Shown here: piece by piece, positions 36,178-44,584 of the stretch
Numbering within the stretch: the first letter of the stretch is position 1
Layout of the letters: every line of letters begins with the position of its first letter
Source: JAYRWD01 sp041918255
GTDB lineage: Bacteria; Patescibacteriota; Dojkabacteria; B142; WJKM01
Assembly (NCBI GenBank): GCA_041918255.1
Contig: JAYRWD010000026.1
Location: 1 to 64,000, forward strand
Reading direction: 5' to 3'
Length of the DNA: 64,000 nt
Made by a program: the position numbers and the translations under genes
The notes under the pieces: generated by a model
Database searches by the model: none
What the model was told of the DNA's origin: nothing
What the model saw: the letters and a program-made list of their open reading frames with translations, nothing else

Positions 36178-36399
36178 TGCGGTAATATTAGGGATATGAT
36201 GTATAGATTTTAGCAAACGAGTAATACCTTTGCTAGTCACAAAATTTTTAAAGGTTGCTAGTTGTATTTAGGTATGTAATATCTGCAAGGCTAGAAAGTT
36301 TTTAAGAAGGCTGAATGAAAACCAAGATGTTAAGAAATATAAGGTTTATTCGGGATAAAATATGTTAAAATGATCACTAGCGTAAATATCAAATAGATT

Positions 36400-37983
36400 A
36401 TGAGAGCAAAGACTACAAAGAAAAAACTTCAATATCACATAGAAAGGCCACCTGTAGTTGCTGTCATGGGGCATGTTGATCATGGGAAGACATCAATTCT
36501 CGACAAGATTCGTGAAACCAATGTTCAAGCAAAGGAGGCGGGTGGAATTACTCAAAATACCCGGGCGCATTCTGTTGCATTCCAAGGGCAGAAAATAACC
36601 TTTATCGATACGCCTGGTCATGAGGCATTCTCTCAAATGAGGTCACGTGGCGCTAAGGTCACAGATATTGTTCTGCTTGTAGTGGCTGCGGATGATGGGG
36701 TTCAGCCACAAACTATCGAATCGATCCGTTTTGCCCAAGAAGCTAAATGTCCGATTATAGTGGCTATCAATAAAATTGACCTTCCTGGTGTTGATGCGAA
36801 AAAGATTCTAAATCAACTTTCTCAATATAACGTATTAGTAGAAGCGTATGGCGGTGATGTTCAAGTATATGAGGTTAGTGCCCATAGTGGCAAAGGCATC
36901 ACAGAGCTTTTGGAGGGAATATTACTTCAGGCTGAGATGATGCAAATAAAAACACATAATTCGTTATATGGAAAAGCTCAAGCGGTTGTGCTGGAATCTA
37001 GACTTGACAATAAATTGGGGCCGATAGCTCTCATTTTGGTAAAAGCTGGTATTGTGGAGGTTGGAAATTATTTAGTCAATACAGAAGAAGTATCGTGTGT
37101 GAGGGCATTATTAGACGAATTTGAGAAACCAAGCGAAACTGTCGTGGAATCTACCCCTATCTGGTTAGTGGGGGTTGAGAACATAATTCCTGTGGGTAGG
37201 GAGATATATTTTGTCGAGTCGGAGAAGGAAGGAAAGAATATTATGGATAGTTTGAGGAAAGATAGACAATCTAAAATACTGGTAAAGGATAATGAAGAAT
37301 CCGAACTTCGGCCAGAGGGCGAAGCTACAGATCTTTCTTTATTATCCGAGCTTATGGAAAATGAAGAGAGAAATAAGGAAGTAAAAAAATTAAATTTAGT
37401 AGTGAAAGCCGATGTGCAAGGAACGCTTGAGGTGATTCTAAACGAGCTTACTAAATTGAATAACGAAGAAACTGAGGTAAAGATTATTCATTCTGGAACG
37501 GGGGCTATAACAAGAAATGACGTGTTGAAAGCTAAAAATACTCGTGGGCTGGTTATAGGATTTCAGGTAGGTATTCCAACTGATTTGGAATCAATAATTC
37601 GGAACGAGCGGGTGATAGTTCGCACTTACAAAGTAATTTATGAATTGATAAATGAGATAAAAGACGCGATGGAGGGTATGCTGGAGCCGGAGGAATACGA
37701 GGAAGAGGTGGCGAGGGCTAAGGTGAAGAAGATATTCCCCCTATCCGATGGCGACCTGGTAGCTGGGTGCGTTGTCTTATCTGGCAATATGATCAAGGGT
37801 TATCAAGTATGGGTAGAGAGAGATGGCGAGGAAATTGGGAGAGGAAAAATTACATCTCTGCGCAAGGCCAAGAATGAAGTGAAGGAAGCTCAGAAGAATA
37901 CCGAGTGTGGGATCTTAATTCACCCAAAGGTAGAAATTGAAGAGGGTGACGAAATAGTCCAGTTTAAGGTAATAAAAAACTAA
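36400..37983 (+). CDS. infB: Translation initiation factor IF-2, short form
   Basis: GTPase that brings initiator tRNA to the 30S subunit and promotes 50S joining. The 527-residue product lacks the long N-terminal region and IF2N domain of E. coli IF-2 and begins almost at the G domain. Motifs: G1 GHVDHGKTS (about 25-33), G3 DTPGH, G4 NKID. The switch segment reads GGITQNTRAHSV, where most bacteria have GGITQHIGAYxV. Domains II, III and the tRNA-binding C2 domain (about 440-527, with IFPLSDGDLVAGC) are present. Its start has no Shine-Dalgarno sequence. The stop is adjacent to the convergent rlmH. Confidence 0.95.
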   Translation: MRAKTTKKKLQYHIERPPVVAVMGHVDHGKTSILDKIRETNVQAKEAGGITQNTRAHSVAFQGQKITFIDTPGHEAFSQMRSRGAKVTDIVLLVVAADDGVQPQTIESIRFAQEAKCPIIVAINKIDLPGVDAKKILNQLSQYNVLVEAYGGDVQVYEVSAHSGKGITELLEGILLQAEMMQIKTHNSLYGKAQAVVLESRLDNKLGPIALILVKAGIVEVGNYLVNTEEVSCVRALLDEFEKPSETVVESTPIWLVGVENIIPVGREIYFVESEKEGKNIMDSLRKDRQSKILVKDNEESELRPEGEATDLSLLSELMENEERNKEVKKLNLVVKADVQGTLEVILNELTKLNNEETEVKIIHSGTGAITRNDVLKAKNTRGLVIGFQVGIPTDLESIIRNERVIVRTYKVIYELINEIKDAMEGMLEPEEYEEEVARAKVKKIFPLSDGDLVAGCVVLSGNMIKGYQVWVERDGEEIGRGKITSLRKAKNEVKEAQKNTECGILIHPKVEIEEGDEIVQFKVIKN

Positions 37984-38421
37984 TTAGGGTTTATGATATT
38001 TTCCCCCGTGCAGAATGTTAAATACCCGGTAAAGTTGTTCTAGCAGAATTATGCCCGCGATATCGTGTTGAATGGTCATGGGCGACAGTGAAAGTAAAGA
38101 ATCTGCTGTGTTCAAGACCTCTTGTTCAAATCCAAAAGCGTTTCCCAGAAAAAAATTTACATCCTTTCCAGTTTCCTGCCACTCTTGTATTTTTTTCCCA
38201 AATAATGGGGTGTCAAATTGTTTTCCTTTCTCATGAAGGAGAATTGTAATGCCAGCGGGTTTGTGTTTATCAAGAATTGTACTATTGATTTTGTGTTTCT
38301 CAATGTTTTTTATCTCTCTAATTTCGAAAGGCACGTATCTTTGAATCGCGAGAGAATAGTATTCAAATGAATCTCTAACGCTGGAATCTTTGGTTTTGCT
38401 GAAAGTAATAAGGCGAAACAA
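37984..38421 (-). CDS. rlmH: 23S rRNA (pseudouridine-1915-N3)-methyltransferase RlmH
   Basis: SPOUT-class methyltransferase acting on helix 69 of 23S rRNA. The C-terminal trefoil-knot motifs are clear: FFLGNAFGFE in the SAM-binding position (family IGGAxG), then LLSLSPMTIQHDIAGIILLEQLYR and the terminal GGKYHK (family YH at the C-terminus). The open frame starts at a TTG at 38454; I prefer the TTG at 38421, which puts the first strand (FRLITFSKTK) at the N-terminus as in the family, giving 145 residues. It is convergent with infB, sharing no overlap (stop at 37984). Confidence 0.88.
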   Translation of the reverse strand: MFRLITFSKTKDSSVRDSFEYYSLAIQRYVPFEIREIKNIEKHKINSTILDKHKPAGITILLHEKGKQFDTPLFGKKIQEWQETGKDVNFFLGNAFGFEQEVLNTADSLLSLSPMTIQHDIAGIILLEQLYRVFNILHGGKYHKP

Positions 38422-38511
38422 ATGTTTATTTCTAAATATATTTCTATTATACAAACTTTGAAGTGAATAAGGGTTAGTGATAAGCTAGAAGTGATTATTA
38501 TTCGATCCGTT

Positions 38512-40608
38512 ATGTTTCAAAAGAGATTGATAAAGAAAATATTAAAGGTGTGTTGTGTGCTTTTCGTATTAACAGGGTTTTTTATTGGCATGGGTCCTGT
38601 CCGCGGGGAAGGTCAAACAAGGGAATTCTGTGAGAAGGTTAGCGTGGTTGTTAGTACGGATAATGTGGATGAGGAGCAGAGTGTTATTGAAGTAGATTCA
38701 AATTTCATTCCAATTAAGCCTTATAAATTTAAGATACAAGTTAATCCGGATGCGTTTGTTGGGTGGAGTGATGCTGATATGGAGATACGGATCGAGACAG
38801 ATGCTATTTCAAGCTGGAATGACCCAGAACCAAATGATCCAAGTTTTATAATTAATACATATACAGCGAATGCTTTGTATGCAGAATTTAGTAGCAGATC
38901 AATTGAGGAGCTGGGAATGGGGCCATTTGCGTATATGTTAATGGAAAAGGGAACTAAAAAGGAATTTAAAATGAAACGCAATAATAATGAAGAATTAGCC
39001 GATTGTGGCAAGATTATTGACGTCGTTCCATCTGATTATGTATCTAATAAGTGTAGTGATAGAAATCTTACCGCAGGTGCTTGGAAAGTTCCAGGATATT
39101 TCCAATGTAACTATAATAATGAAGGTTGGGATGTAAACACGTTTTCCACCTGTGATGCACAACAAGTTCGGCCCACTGACGAGCTGTGTAGCGCATTGTT
39201 TAATGATAAGCTTACCGACGATAATACAGTATTCTGTTCAAAGTGTAAGACTGAAGCGGATTTACCAGGGTATGGTACTACTCATCTTTATGGGGAATTG
39301 TGCGAACTTGGAGAGGGAAAGTGCGGGTATGATACTGGTTTAGTATGCCGAACTGTTGGATTGCAGAATTTATGTGTAAATAGTGATAAGCTTTGGGTTC
39401 GTGAAGATTGTATAGTTGGGGCAGATGAGTGTGTCGAAAAGGACAATGGGGGTTACACGGTCAAGTGTATTCAAACGCAGCCATATACTTCTGTACCTGC
39501 TAATCCTTTGCAGCTCGCACAGATTATTGATCCGCCAGCAAGTAATAAATATTATGGAGTTGGGGTTATAGGTTCTATGGGAGAATGTAAGTCACTGCAA
39601 TATTTGGACAAAGTAGGCTGTGACACAGATCCCTACTGCCAAGGAAAAGTTGACGATGGTAATCCAGCAATAGTTGCATATAACTATGAGCTTGGAAAAT
39701 GTATAAACAAAACTTATTGTGACTTTGGTTATTCATACGAAGAGTTTCCTAACGAAGAAGATGAAAACGTTCGGGGGACAGATGGACAAATTAGCATTGG
39801 ATTAACCAAGGAAACCAAAGATCGGGGATATTCTGGGATTAGTGCAACATTATCTGGATTAGCCGGAAAAGAGATAAGCAAAGAGGCGGTGGGAAGTTTG
39901 AAATTTGAAAATATCCCATATGGTGAGGGTATCAAATATACTCTTAAGGTTAGTATCATTCCCGCTTCGCGGGGCGCAGGGATGATGGGCGGTTTACTTA
40001 TTCATTCAAGTGCGCAAGCACCAGTAGTGTGTACCAAAACTAAGAGCATTGAGATGTTAGAAAAATTTAAAATAATTGATCTTGAAGTCACAATAGACAA
40101 GGATGGAAAATGTACGTTAACGGTTGCCGAAGATTCTAGTTCAATTTCTCCCTCTTCATATGTTTCCAATATTGGCATTGAAGGATGTGGTGACAGCCTA
40201 AGTTGCATCAATTGTTTAATTAGAAAAGACGCAACAAACTTCGAAAAGTTTACAAGTCTTGAAGAAGCCGTTGCCGCCAATGCAGGAGGCGAGGATAAAA
40301 TTTATAGGACCAATAATATTTATACAGCGCTAGGGTGTATCGATCCCAGTGATCAGGGGATTATAGTAAGATTGTTACAGATTTCTCTAGGTATAGTAGG
40401 AGGAATTACGGGGGCGCGTTTCGGACAGGCGGCTTACAAGTTTGGCAAAGGCGAGCCTGAGTCTACCAAGGAAGCATGGGAAATAATCTGGTCCGCAATT
40501 TTGAGCCTTCTACTTATTGCATTCTCGGTAGTAGGTTTTCGATTTATCGGAATTAATCTATTCAAATTACTTACTCCCGGAACAGTAGAGATACCTTCTC
40601 CAAAGTAA
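38512..40608 (+). CDS. Large cysteine-rich exported protein with C-terminal VirB2-like helix pair
   Basis: First of six tandem exported proteins. Length is 698 residues from the ATG at 38512 (GTG 38491 would add seven). It has a basic N-terminus and signal peptide (about 5-30), then a long extracellular region with about 30 cysteines, including a dense Cys-rich block (about 165-310), and a Gly-rich patch. Near the C-terminus two hydrophobic helices (about 612-632 and 655-678) flank a charged loop containing KFGKGEPE, the arrangement of VirB2/TrbC pilins. I do not recognise the ectodomain. It could be a pilus tip, adhesin or core-complex subunit of a type IV secretion-like apparatus. The next gene starts 59 bp downstream. 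Confidence 0.7.
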   Translation: MFQKRLIKKILKVCCVLFVLTGFFIGMGPVRGEGQTREFCEKVSVVVSTDNVDEEQSVIEVDSNFIPIKPYKFKIQVNPDAFVGWSDADMEIRIETDAISSWNDPEPNDPSFIINTYTANALYAEFSSRSIEELGMGPFAYMLMEKGTKKEFKMKRNNNEELADCGKIIDVVPSDYVSNKCSDRNLTAGAWKVPGYFQCNYNNEGWDVNTFSTCDAQQVRPTDELCSALFNDKLTDDNTVFCSKCKTEADLPGYGTTHLYGELCELGEGKCGYDTGLVCRTVGLQNLCVNSDKLWVREDCIVGADECVEKDNGGYTVKCIQTQPYTSVPANPLQLAQIIDPPASNKYYGVGVIGSMGECKSLQYLDKVGCDTDPYCQGKVDDGNPAIVAYNYELGKCINKTYCDFGYSYEEFPNEEDENVRGTDGQISIGLTKETKDRGYSGISATLSGLAGKEISKEAVGSLKFENIPYGEGIKYTLKVSIIPASRGAGMMGGLLIHSSAQAPVVCTKTKSIEMLEKFKIIDLEVTIDKDGKCTLTVAEDSSSISPSSYVSNIGIEGCGDSLSCINCLIRKDATNFEKFTSLEEAVAANAGGEDKIYRTNNIYTALGCIDPSDQGIIVRLLQISLGIVGGITGARFGQAAYKFGKGEPESTKEAWEIIWSAILSLLLIAFSVVGFRFIGINLFKLLTPGTVEIPSPK

Positions 40609-40667
40609 CTGAGCAAAAGAAGGTAAAACAAGGTAAAATATTCATATAAAATATTAGAACTAGAGTG

Positions 40668-41039
40668 ATGAGAGTGGTGCGGACCATAAAATCAAAACTT
40701 CTTGCGACAGCTGTTTTCGTCAGCACTTTTTCAATATTTGCTTTGAGGGTCGTACACGCCGTAGCTATTCCAGACCCAATAGGAAAAGATTTTCTAACCA
40801 TCTTCAACGATGTCACCGGTCTCATTAAACCAATAACTGTACTTACCTTCCTAGCGACCTTTTTTTATGGTGGATATACATGGATGACAGCAGGGGATAG
40901 CGAAGATGCGGTAAAAAAGGCCGGGAAAATTCTCACCACGTCAATTATCGGACTGATAATTATATTCCTAGCCCCATCCTTAGCCGAACTTGTTGCAAGT
41001 TTGCTTGGAGTGAGGCAAATTATTGAATTTCCTAATTAA
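40668..41039 (+). CDS. VirB2/TrbC-type pilin
   Basis: Best match in the cluster to a conjugative-type pilin. The 123-residue protein has a signal peptide (about 8-28), a short mature N-terminus, helix 1 (about 52-70) ending in GGYTWMTAGDSEDAVKKA, and helix 2 (about 88-112). The GGYxWMTAG-charged loop between the helices is the recognisable VirB2-like signature of candidate-phylum bacteria. In T4SS these subunits polymerise into the pilus after signal-peptide removal. A GTG one codon earlier (40665) is possible. The next gene begins 2 bp after its stop, so translation is probably coupled. Confidence 0.8.
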   Translation: MRVVRTIKSKLLATAVFVSTFSIFALRVVHAVAIPDPIGKDFLTIFNDVTGLIKPITVLTFLATFFYGGYTWMTAGDSEDAVKKAGKILTTSIIGLIIIFLAPSLAELVASLLGVRQIIEFPN

Positions 41040-41041
41040 CG

Positions 41042-41872
41042 ATGATGGATACAAATTTTCTTCGTAGTGCTAAAACAATCTTAATTATTTTATGTGTTAC
41101 TGGAACTGTCTACTTTGTTTCGCAGACCGGATATGTAAAGGCGGAGGGGGAAATATTAGATATCAAATGTGCTAGGGAAAGGATCCTAAATCCCACCGGT
41201 TGTTATGCAAGTGGCGAGAAAGATAGTCCAACAAGCAGTTTTAGTTTTTCGGGTACCGAGGAGAAAGGAGAGTTGGGGGGTTGTAAGGATCAAGAAAACA
41301 GCGAAAAATTTATGTGCGAATTAAATAAATTTTGCACTGGCTCTGGAGAGGAAAAAGATCAAACCTTTGGAAAAGACGGATTAAATTACTCGGGGACCAC
41401 TTTGCGATTCACTCAGGCCAACCTACCCAAGCTGATTAGAATGGCGCTCACAATCATTTTTTCCCTATTAGGCATCACTGCACTCTTTATGGCTATTTAC
41501 GGAATAATGAAATGGTTCTATGCCGTTCGCGGAGGTGGGGACGTTTCAAAGATGACAACATACTTTATGAATGGAATATGGGGAGTATTTTTCGCGGCAG
41601 GAAGCATAGGCTTTACATATATGTTGTTTTGGGTTTTCGGGTATCGGGATAATATATTTGATTTCGGTGCTGTCTTTGATGAATTATATAGCGTAGATTG
41701 CGAAGCGGTTGTTAGCGAAAACGGAGATCCGGTAGACCCTACGCAAGTGCAAGCATTATGTGATAAATATAACCTTTCGTGTATGTATGTTCCGGGCAAA
41801 TGTGTAGAGAGAGTGGCAGATTTCGATAGCTGTACTTCTAAGCCAAAAACAAGCAATATGAGGGTTACATAA
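41042..41872 (+). CDS. Cysteine-rich VirB2-like membrane protein
   Basis: Third of the tandem set, 276 residues. It has a signal peptide or anchor (about 10-30), an extracellular segment with six cysteines, then two membrane helices (about 130-155 and 179-200) joined by a basic loop AVRGGGDVSKM, and a C-terminal tail with five more cysteines (about 220-270). The even cysteine spacing on both exported sides suggests disulfides. It resembles a pilin with added domains rather than a VirB6 polytopic channel. Starts 2 bp after the pilin gene; the second codon is also ATG. Confidence 0.65.
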   Translation: MMDTNFLRSAKTILIILCVTGTVYFVSQTGYVKAEGEILDIKCARERILNPTGCYASGEKDSPTSSFSFSGTEEKGELGGCKDQENSEKFMCELNKFCTGSGEEKDQTFGKDGLNYSGTTLRFTQANLPKLIRMALTIIFSLLGITALFMAIYGIMKWFYAVRGGGDVSKMTTYFMNGIWGVFFAAGSIGFTYMLFWVFGYRDNIFDFGAVFDELYSVDCEAVVSENGDPVDPTQVQALCDKYNLSCMYVPGKCVERVADFDSCTSKPKTSNMRVT

Positions 41873-41911
41873 GATAAGCCTATCCAGAACGTCTATAAAT
41901 GTTACGCCAAT

Positions 41912-42664
41912 ATGGGTATGAAAAATAAAATATATTTATCATTCGCAACGCTCCTCACACTGTTTTCCTTTGCTACGAGGGTAGCAGCTCAGGTTAATAT
42001 TGATGTCCCAGACGGAAAAACCAAAATTGAGATAGATTATTTCAAACCATCGGCCTTTACAGATTTGATGAAGTTTGGGGCTTTAGGATTTGTGGGATAT
42101 ATCGCCATTTTCCTTGTTGGCTTTATGTTTATATATATCACCGTCCAAATAGCCATTTCCGCGGGCAAAATTATTCAAAGCCAAGGAGATTCTGGCAAAC
42201 TCGAGGAAGGAGTTTCCGAAATCCAAAAATTTATGCGAGGGGTTTTGATAGCAATGTTATTTTTATTGGCATTTGTGGCGGTTGGAATCTTTATGGGAAG
42301 CGGAAATATTATGAAGTGGCCTTCTAAACTCGGACAATGTGGCGGGGGCGGGGTTTTGTTTAACGCAGAATATGACGCCTCCCTGAAGAATGAAAAGATC
42401 TATGAGAAGGAAACGCAAGTACTATGTTGTAGAAATTTTGAAAGTTTGGACTTTGGGGACGAAAATACCGTCTTGGTTTCTCCAGTAGGGGGTATTAGAG
42501 GATTTAGCAAGGATGGACCTTCAGCAGGAAATCCATTCGCTATAGTCGTGGGAACCGAAACGGACGGAGGCTGGATGTTTATCCTACCATCTGCAACAGG
42601 AGAATCTAGAGATTTACAATCGACCCAATCTGACCAAGAGAAATATGTTTGTTCGATTTATTAA
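41912..42664 (+). CDS. VirB2-like membrane protein with C-terminal domain
   Basis: Fourth of the set, 250 residues. Signal peptide about 5-26 ending in RVAAQ, a short exported strand (NIDVPDGKTKIEIDY), helix 1 (about 52-80), a charged loop SQGDSGKLEEGVSEIQKF, helix 2 (about 109-130), and a C-terminal domain with a GGGG turn and cysteines (CGGGG, CC). The helix-loop-helix follows the same plan as its neighbours. Function not recognised. Two ATGs (41912, 41918) are possible starts. Confidence 0.62.
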   Translation: MGMKNKIYLSFATLLTLFSFATRVAAQVNIDVPDGKTKIEIDYFKPSAFTDLMKFGALGFVGYIAIFLVGFMFIYITVQIAISAGKIIQSQGDSGKLEEGVSEIQKFMRGVLIAMLFLLAFVAVGIFMGSGNIMKWPSKLGQCGGGGVLFNAEYDASLKNEKIYEKETQVLCCRNFESLDFGDENTVLVSPVGGIRGFSKDGPSAGNPFAIVVGTETDGGWMFILPSATGESRDLQSTQSDQEKYVCSIY

Positions 42665-42736
42665 GATTGCAACCTGAGGAGTTTCTTTGTATTATATTTG
42701 AGAAAGCTAAAAATAATTAATATTATTTTAAAAAAT

Positions 42737-43363
42737 ATGAAGCAATTTAAAACATTGGCAAAAGTTGGTTTGGGTTTAGCTCTATCTTTGGCATCAACAT
42801 ATACAGTTGTAGCCGCTCAGTGTGGAGGTTGGTTGCCAGAATTCCTACAGGGGTTTGTGTGCGAGGATCCAGTAAACAATTTAACAAACAGGGTGAAAGT
42901 GTTTTTCGTACTAGCTTTCGGAGCAGTAATACTAATGGGAGTTGTGTATACAATTTCGGCTGCGTTGAAGTTCATGCGAAGTAAGGGTGAAAGCGGAGAG
43001 ATTGAAAATAGCCAAAAAGCAGTCACGGCGATTTTCTACGGAGTTGCTTCGCTTTTTGTTGGAGTGATTGGTATGGTTGTGGTCACACTATTCTTTTCTC
43101 CCACGGTTATTTTCCCTCAGCAAATTTGTATACAAGCCCCGGATAGCTACGGCTGTTTTGCCTGTCGTAATCCTAAGAAGGGTTCAAATGTTTCTTTCGT
43201 AGATATTTGTAATGCATGTAACGATGTGTCCGAGGCACCACTAAGTGATATTAGTGGAAATGTGACGTGTGCTGATGATGTTCCCGCGAATATCTCCGAT
43301 GATGATATAGTTCTAAAGCTTGATGAGGTAAAAACGGTTGGAACGAAAAAAGTTGGGGTCTAG
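42737..43363 (+). CDS. VirB2-like membrane protein with Cys-rich tail
   Basis: Fifth of the set, 208 residues from the ATG at 42737 (a TTG at 42698 opens the frame earlier but leads into the same signal peptide). Signal peptide about 8-27 (ends VVAAQC), a short exported segment with two cysteines, helix 1 (about 53-78), a loop with RSKGESGEIENSQKA, helix 2 (about 95-120), then a tail whose cysteines come in CxxC pairs (CFACRNP, CNACND), which could bind metal or form disulfides. The loop-charge pattern is close to that of the pilin at 40668. Confidence 0.65.
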   Translation: MKQFKTLAKVGLGLALSLASTYTVVAAQCGGWLPEFLQGFVCEDPVNNLTNRVKVFFVLAFGAVILMGVVYTISAALKFMRSKGESGEIENSQKAVTAIFYGVASLFVGVIGMVVVTLFFSPTVIFPQQICIQAPDSYGCFACRNPKKGSNVSFVDICNACNDVSEAPLSDISGNVTCADDVPANISDDDIVLKLDEVKTVGTKKVGV

Positions 43364-43444
43364 ATTGGAACAGGATTATTCAAATCCGCTTTCTTCAAAC
43401 TGAATAAAAATTGACTTTATGCGATACCCGAAAAAGGCAACAAA

Positions 43445-43536
43445 TGTGTGTCACACTGAGTTCATCGAGGTGCGACACTATCATATTTTTACCCCTCGAC
43501 GTGCTTCTGCCAGAGGCAGACAGACAGGGTGACATA
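43445..43536. repeat. Imperfect inverted repeat between two pilin-like genes
   Basis: The left arm contains TGTCACACTGAG then TCGAGGTG (43449-43474); the right arm contains CCCTCGA and CAGGGTGACA (43492-43534), so the outer ends pair as TGTCAC with GTGACA and inner parts as TCGAGG with CCTCGA. A small hairpin CTGCC-aga-GGCAG (43507-43519) sits inside the right arm. The look is that of a dispersed palindromic (REP- or MITE-like) element; no second copy was noticed in this window. Confidence 0.5.
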
Positions 43537-43562
43537 ATAAATGTAGTTTCGTATAAAGTCTA

Positions 43563-44516
43563 ATGAAGTATAAATTGCTTTCTTTGTTTGCCATTGCTCT
43601 GACTGTTAGCACGGTTTTTTTCACCACGCCAGGAATCGCTCTGGTTAGTGCGCAAAGTCAAGAGGAAGTAAATCCGCTTTTCGATCTCAGTTCAACCGAT
43701 CCAATCTATATAAATCTCAATTACGACTGTACAAATATTAAGTGGTCGGAAGGTGCGATAGGGATTTATAGAAAAGTCTATAAGTCCGGGGACAAATATT
43801 ATGAAGCCAATCCTCGAATAAACGAAATCCAGCAATATCTAAATGGCAAGCCCTATGCCGAGACCTACTTTCTTTTTGAAGGCGAAACGGGATTGAGTTT
43901 AGAAGAGAGTTCTATTAACAAAAATGATTTCAATGCCACGCCATTCAACGAAATAAAGAGGATTGCTCCCTCGCCTTTTATTATTCCTAGTGATAATCCA
44001 GAGCCTATTTTGAAAGAATACGTTGGCATGCCCCTGTGTGATGGTGCCTATTCCTTTAGTGGAAACGATTTTCTTGCTCCAAATCAAAAGATGAGAGCAA
44101 GTCTCGATAATCAGAACGAAAGTTTCGGAGAGCCAAAAAGTTTTGTCCCAGCAAATTTCGTACCCCCTGTATTGCAGCAAGCGGAAAATTACTTCGTGGA
44201 GATAATATACATTTTTTGGAGTATTATTGGACTAGCAGCAGTTGGGCAGTTATTTGTCATAGGTTTGAAAATCCTGACATCAAGCTTTAGCCCGGAGCAA
44301 AAAGGAGCTACGTTACGCTCGGTAGCATTATGGGTGGTCGGACTGGCATTGGCCATAGTGGCTATTCCACTTTTGCAATTTATTTTTAGAATTTTGGACA
44401 TACAAGACACTAGATGCTTCAAATATACTGAGAATAATGAATTAGTTTACGATCTGACCGTTCCGGGTTTCACGTTCTTCTTTAATGATACATGTACGTC
44501 CGAGGAGAGCTTGTAG
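43563..44516 (+). CDS. Exported protein with C-terminal VirB2-like helix pair
   Basis: Last of the tandem set, 317 residues. Signal peptide about 4-30 (ends VSAQ), an exported domain of about 180 residues with few cysteines, then helix 1 (about 211-237), the loop TSSFSPEQKGATLR, and helix 2 (about 254-276), with a short cysteine-bearing tail. The ectodomain is not recognised. It is separated from the previous gene by 199 bp carrying an inverted repeat, so it may have its own promoter or be a later addition to the operon. Confidence 0.62.
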   Translation: MKYKLLSLFAIALTVSTVFFTTPGIALVSAQSQEEVNPLFDLSSTDPIYINLNYDCTNIKWSEGAIGIYRKVYKSGDKYYEANPRINEIQQYLNGKPYAETYFLFEGETGLSLEESSINKNDFNATPFNEIKRIAPSPFIIPSDNPEPILKEYVGMPLCDGAYSFSGNDFLAPNQKMRASLDNQNESFGEPKSFVPANFVPPVLQQAENYFVEIIYIFWSIIGLAAVGQLFVIGLKILTSSFSPEQKGATLRSVALWVVGLALAIVAIPLLQFIFRILDIQDTRCFKYTENNELVYDLTVPGFTFFFNDTCTSEESL

Positions 44517-44584
44517 CGAACCTGTCCTTGCCAGAACTTCCCTAAATCCGTGATAATGTGTTTCACTAAATAACCCAAATTATT

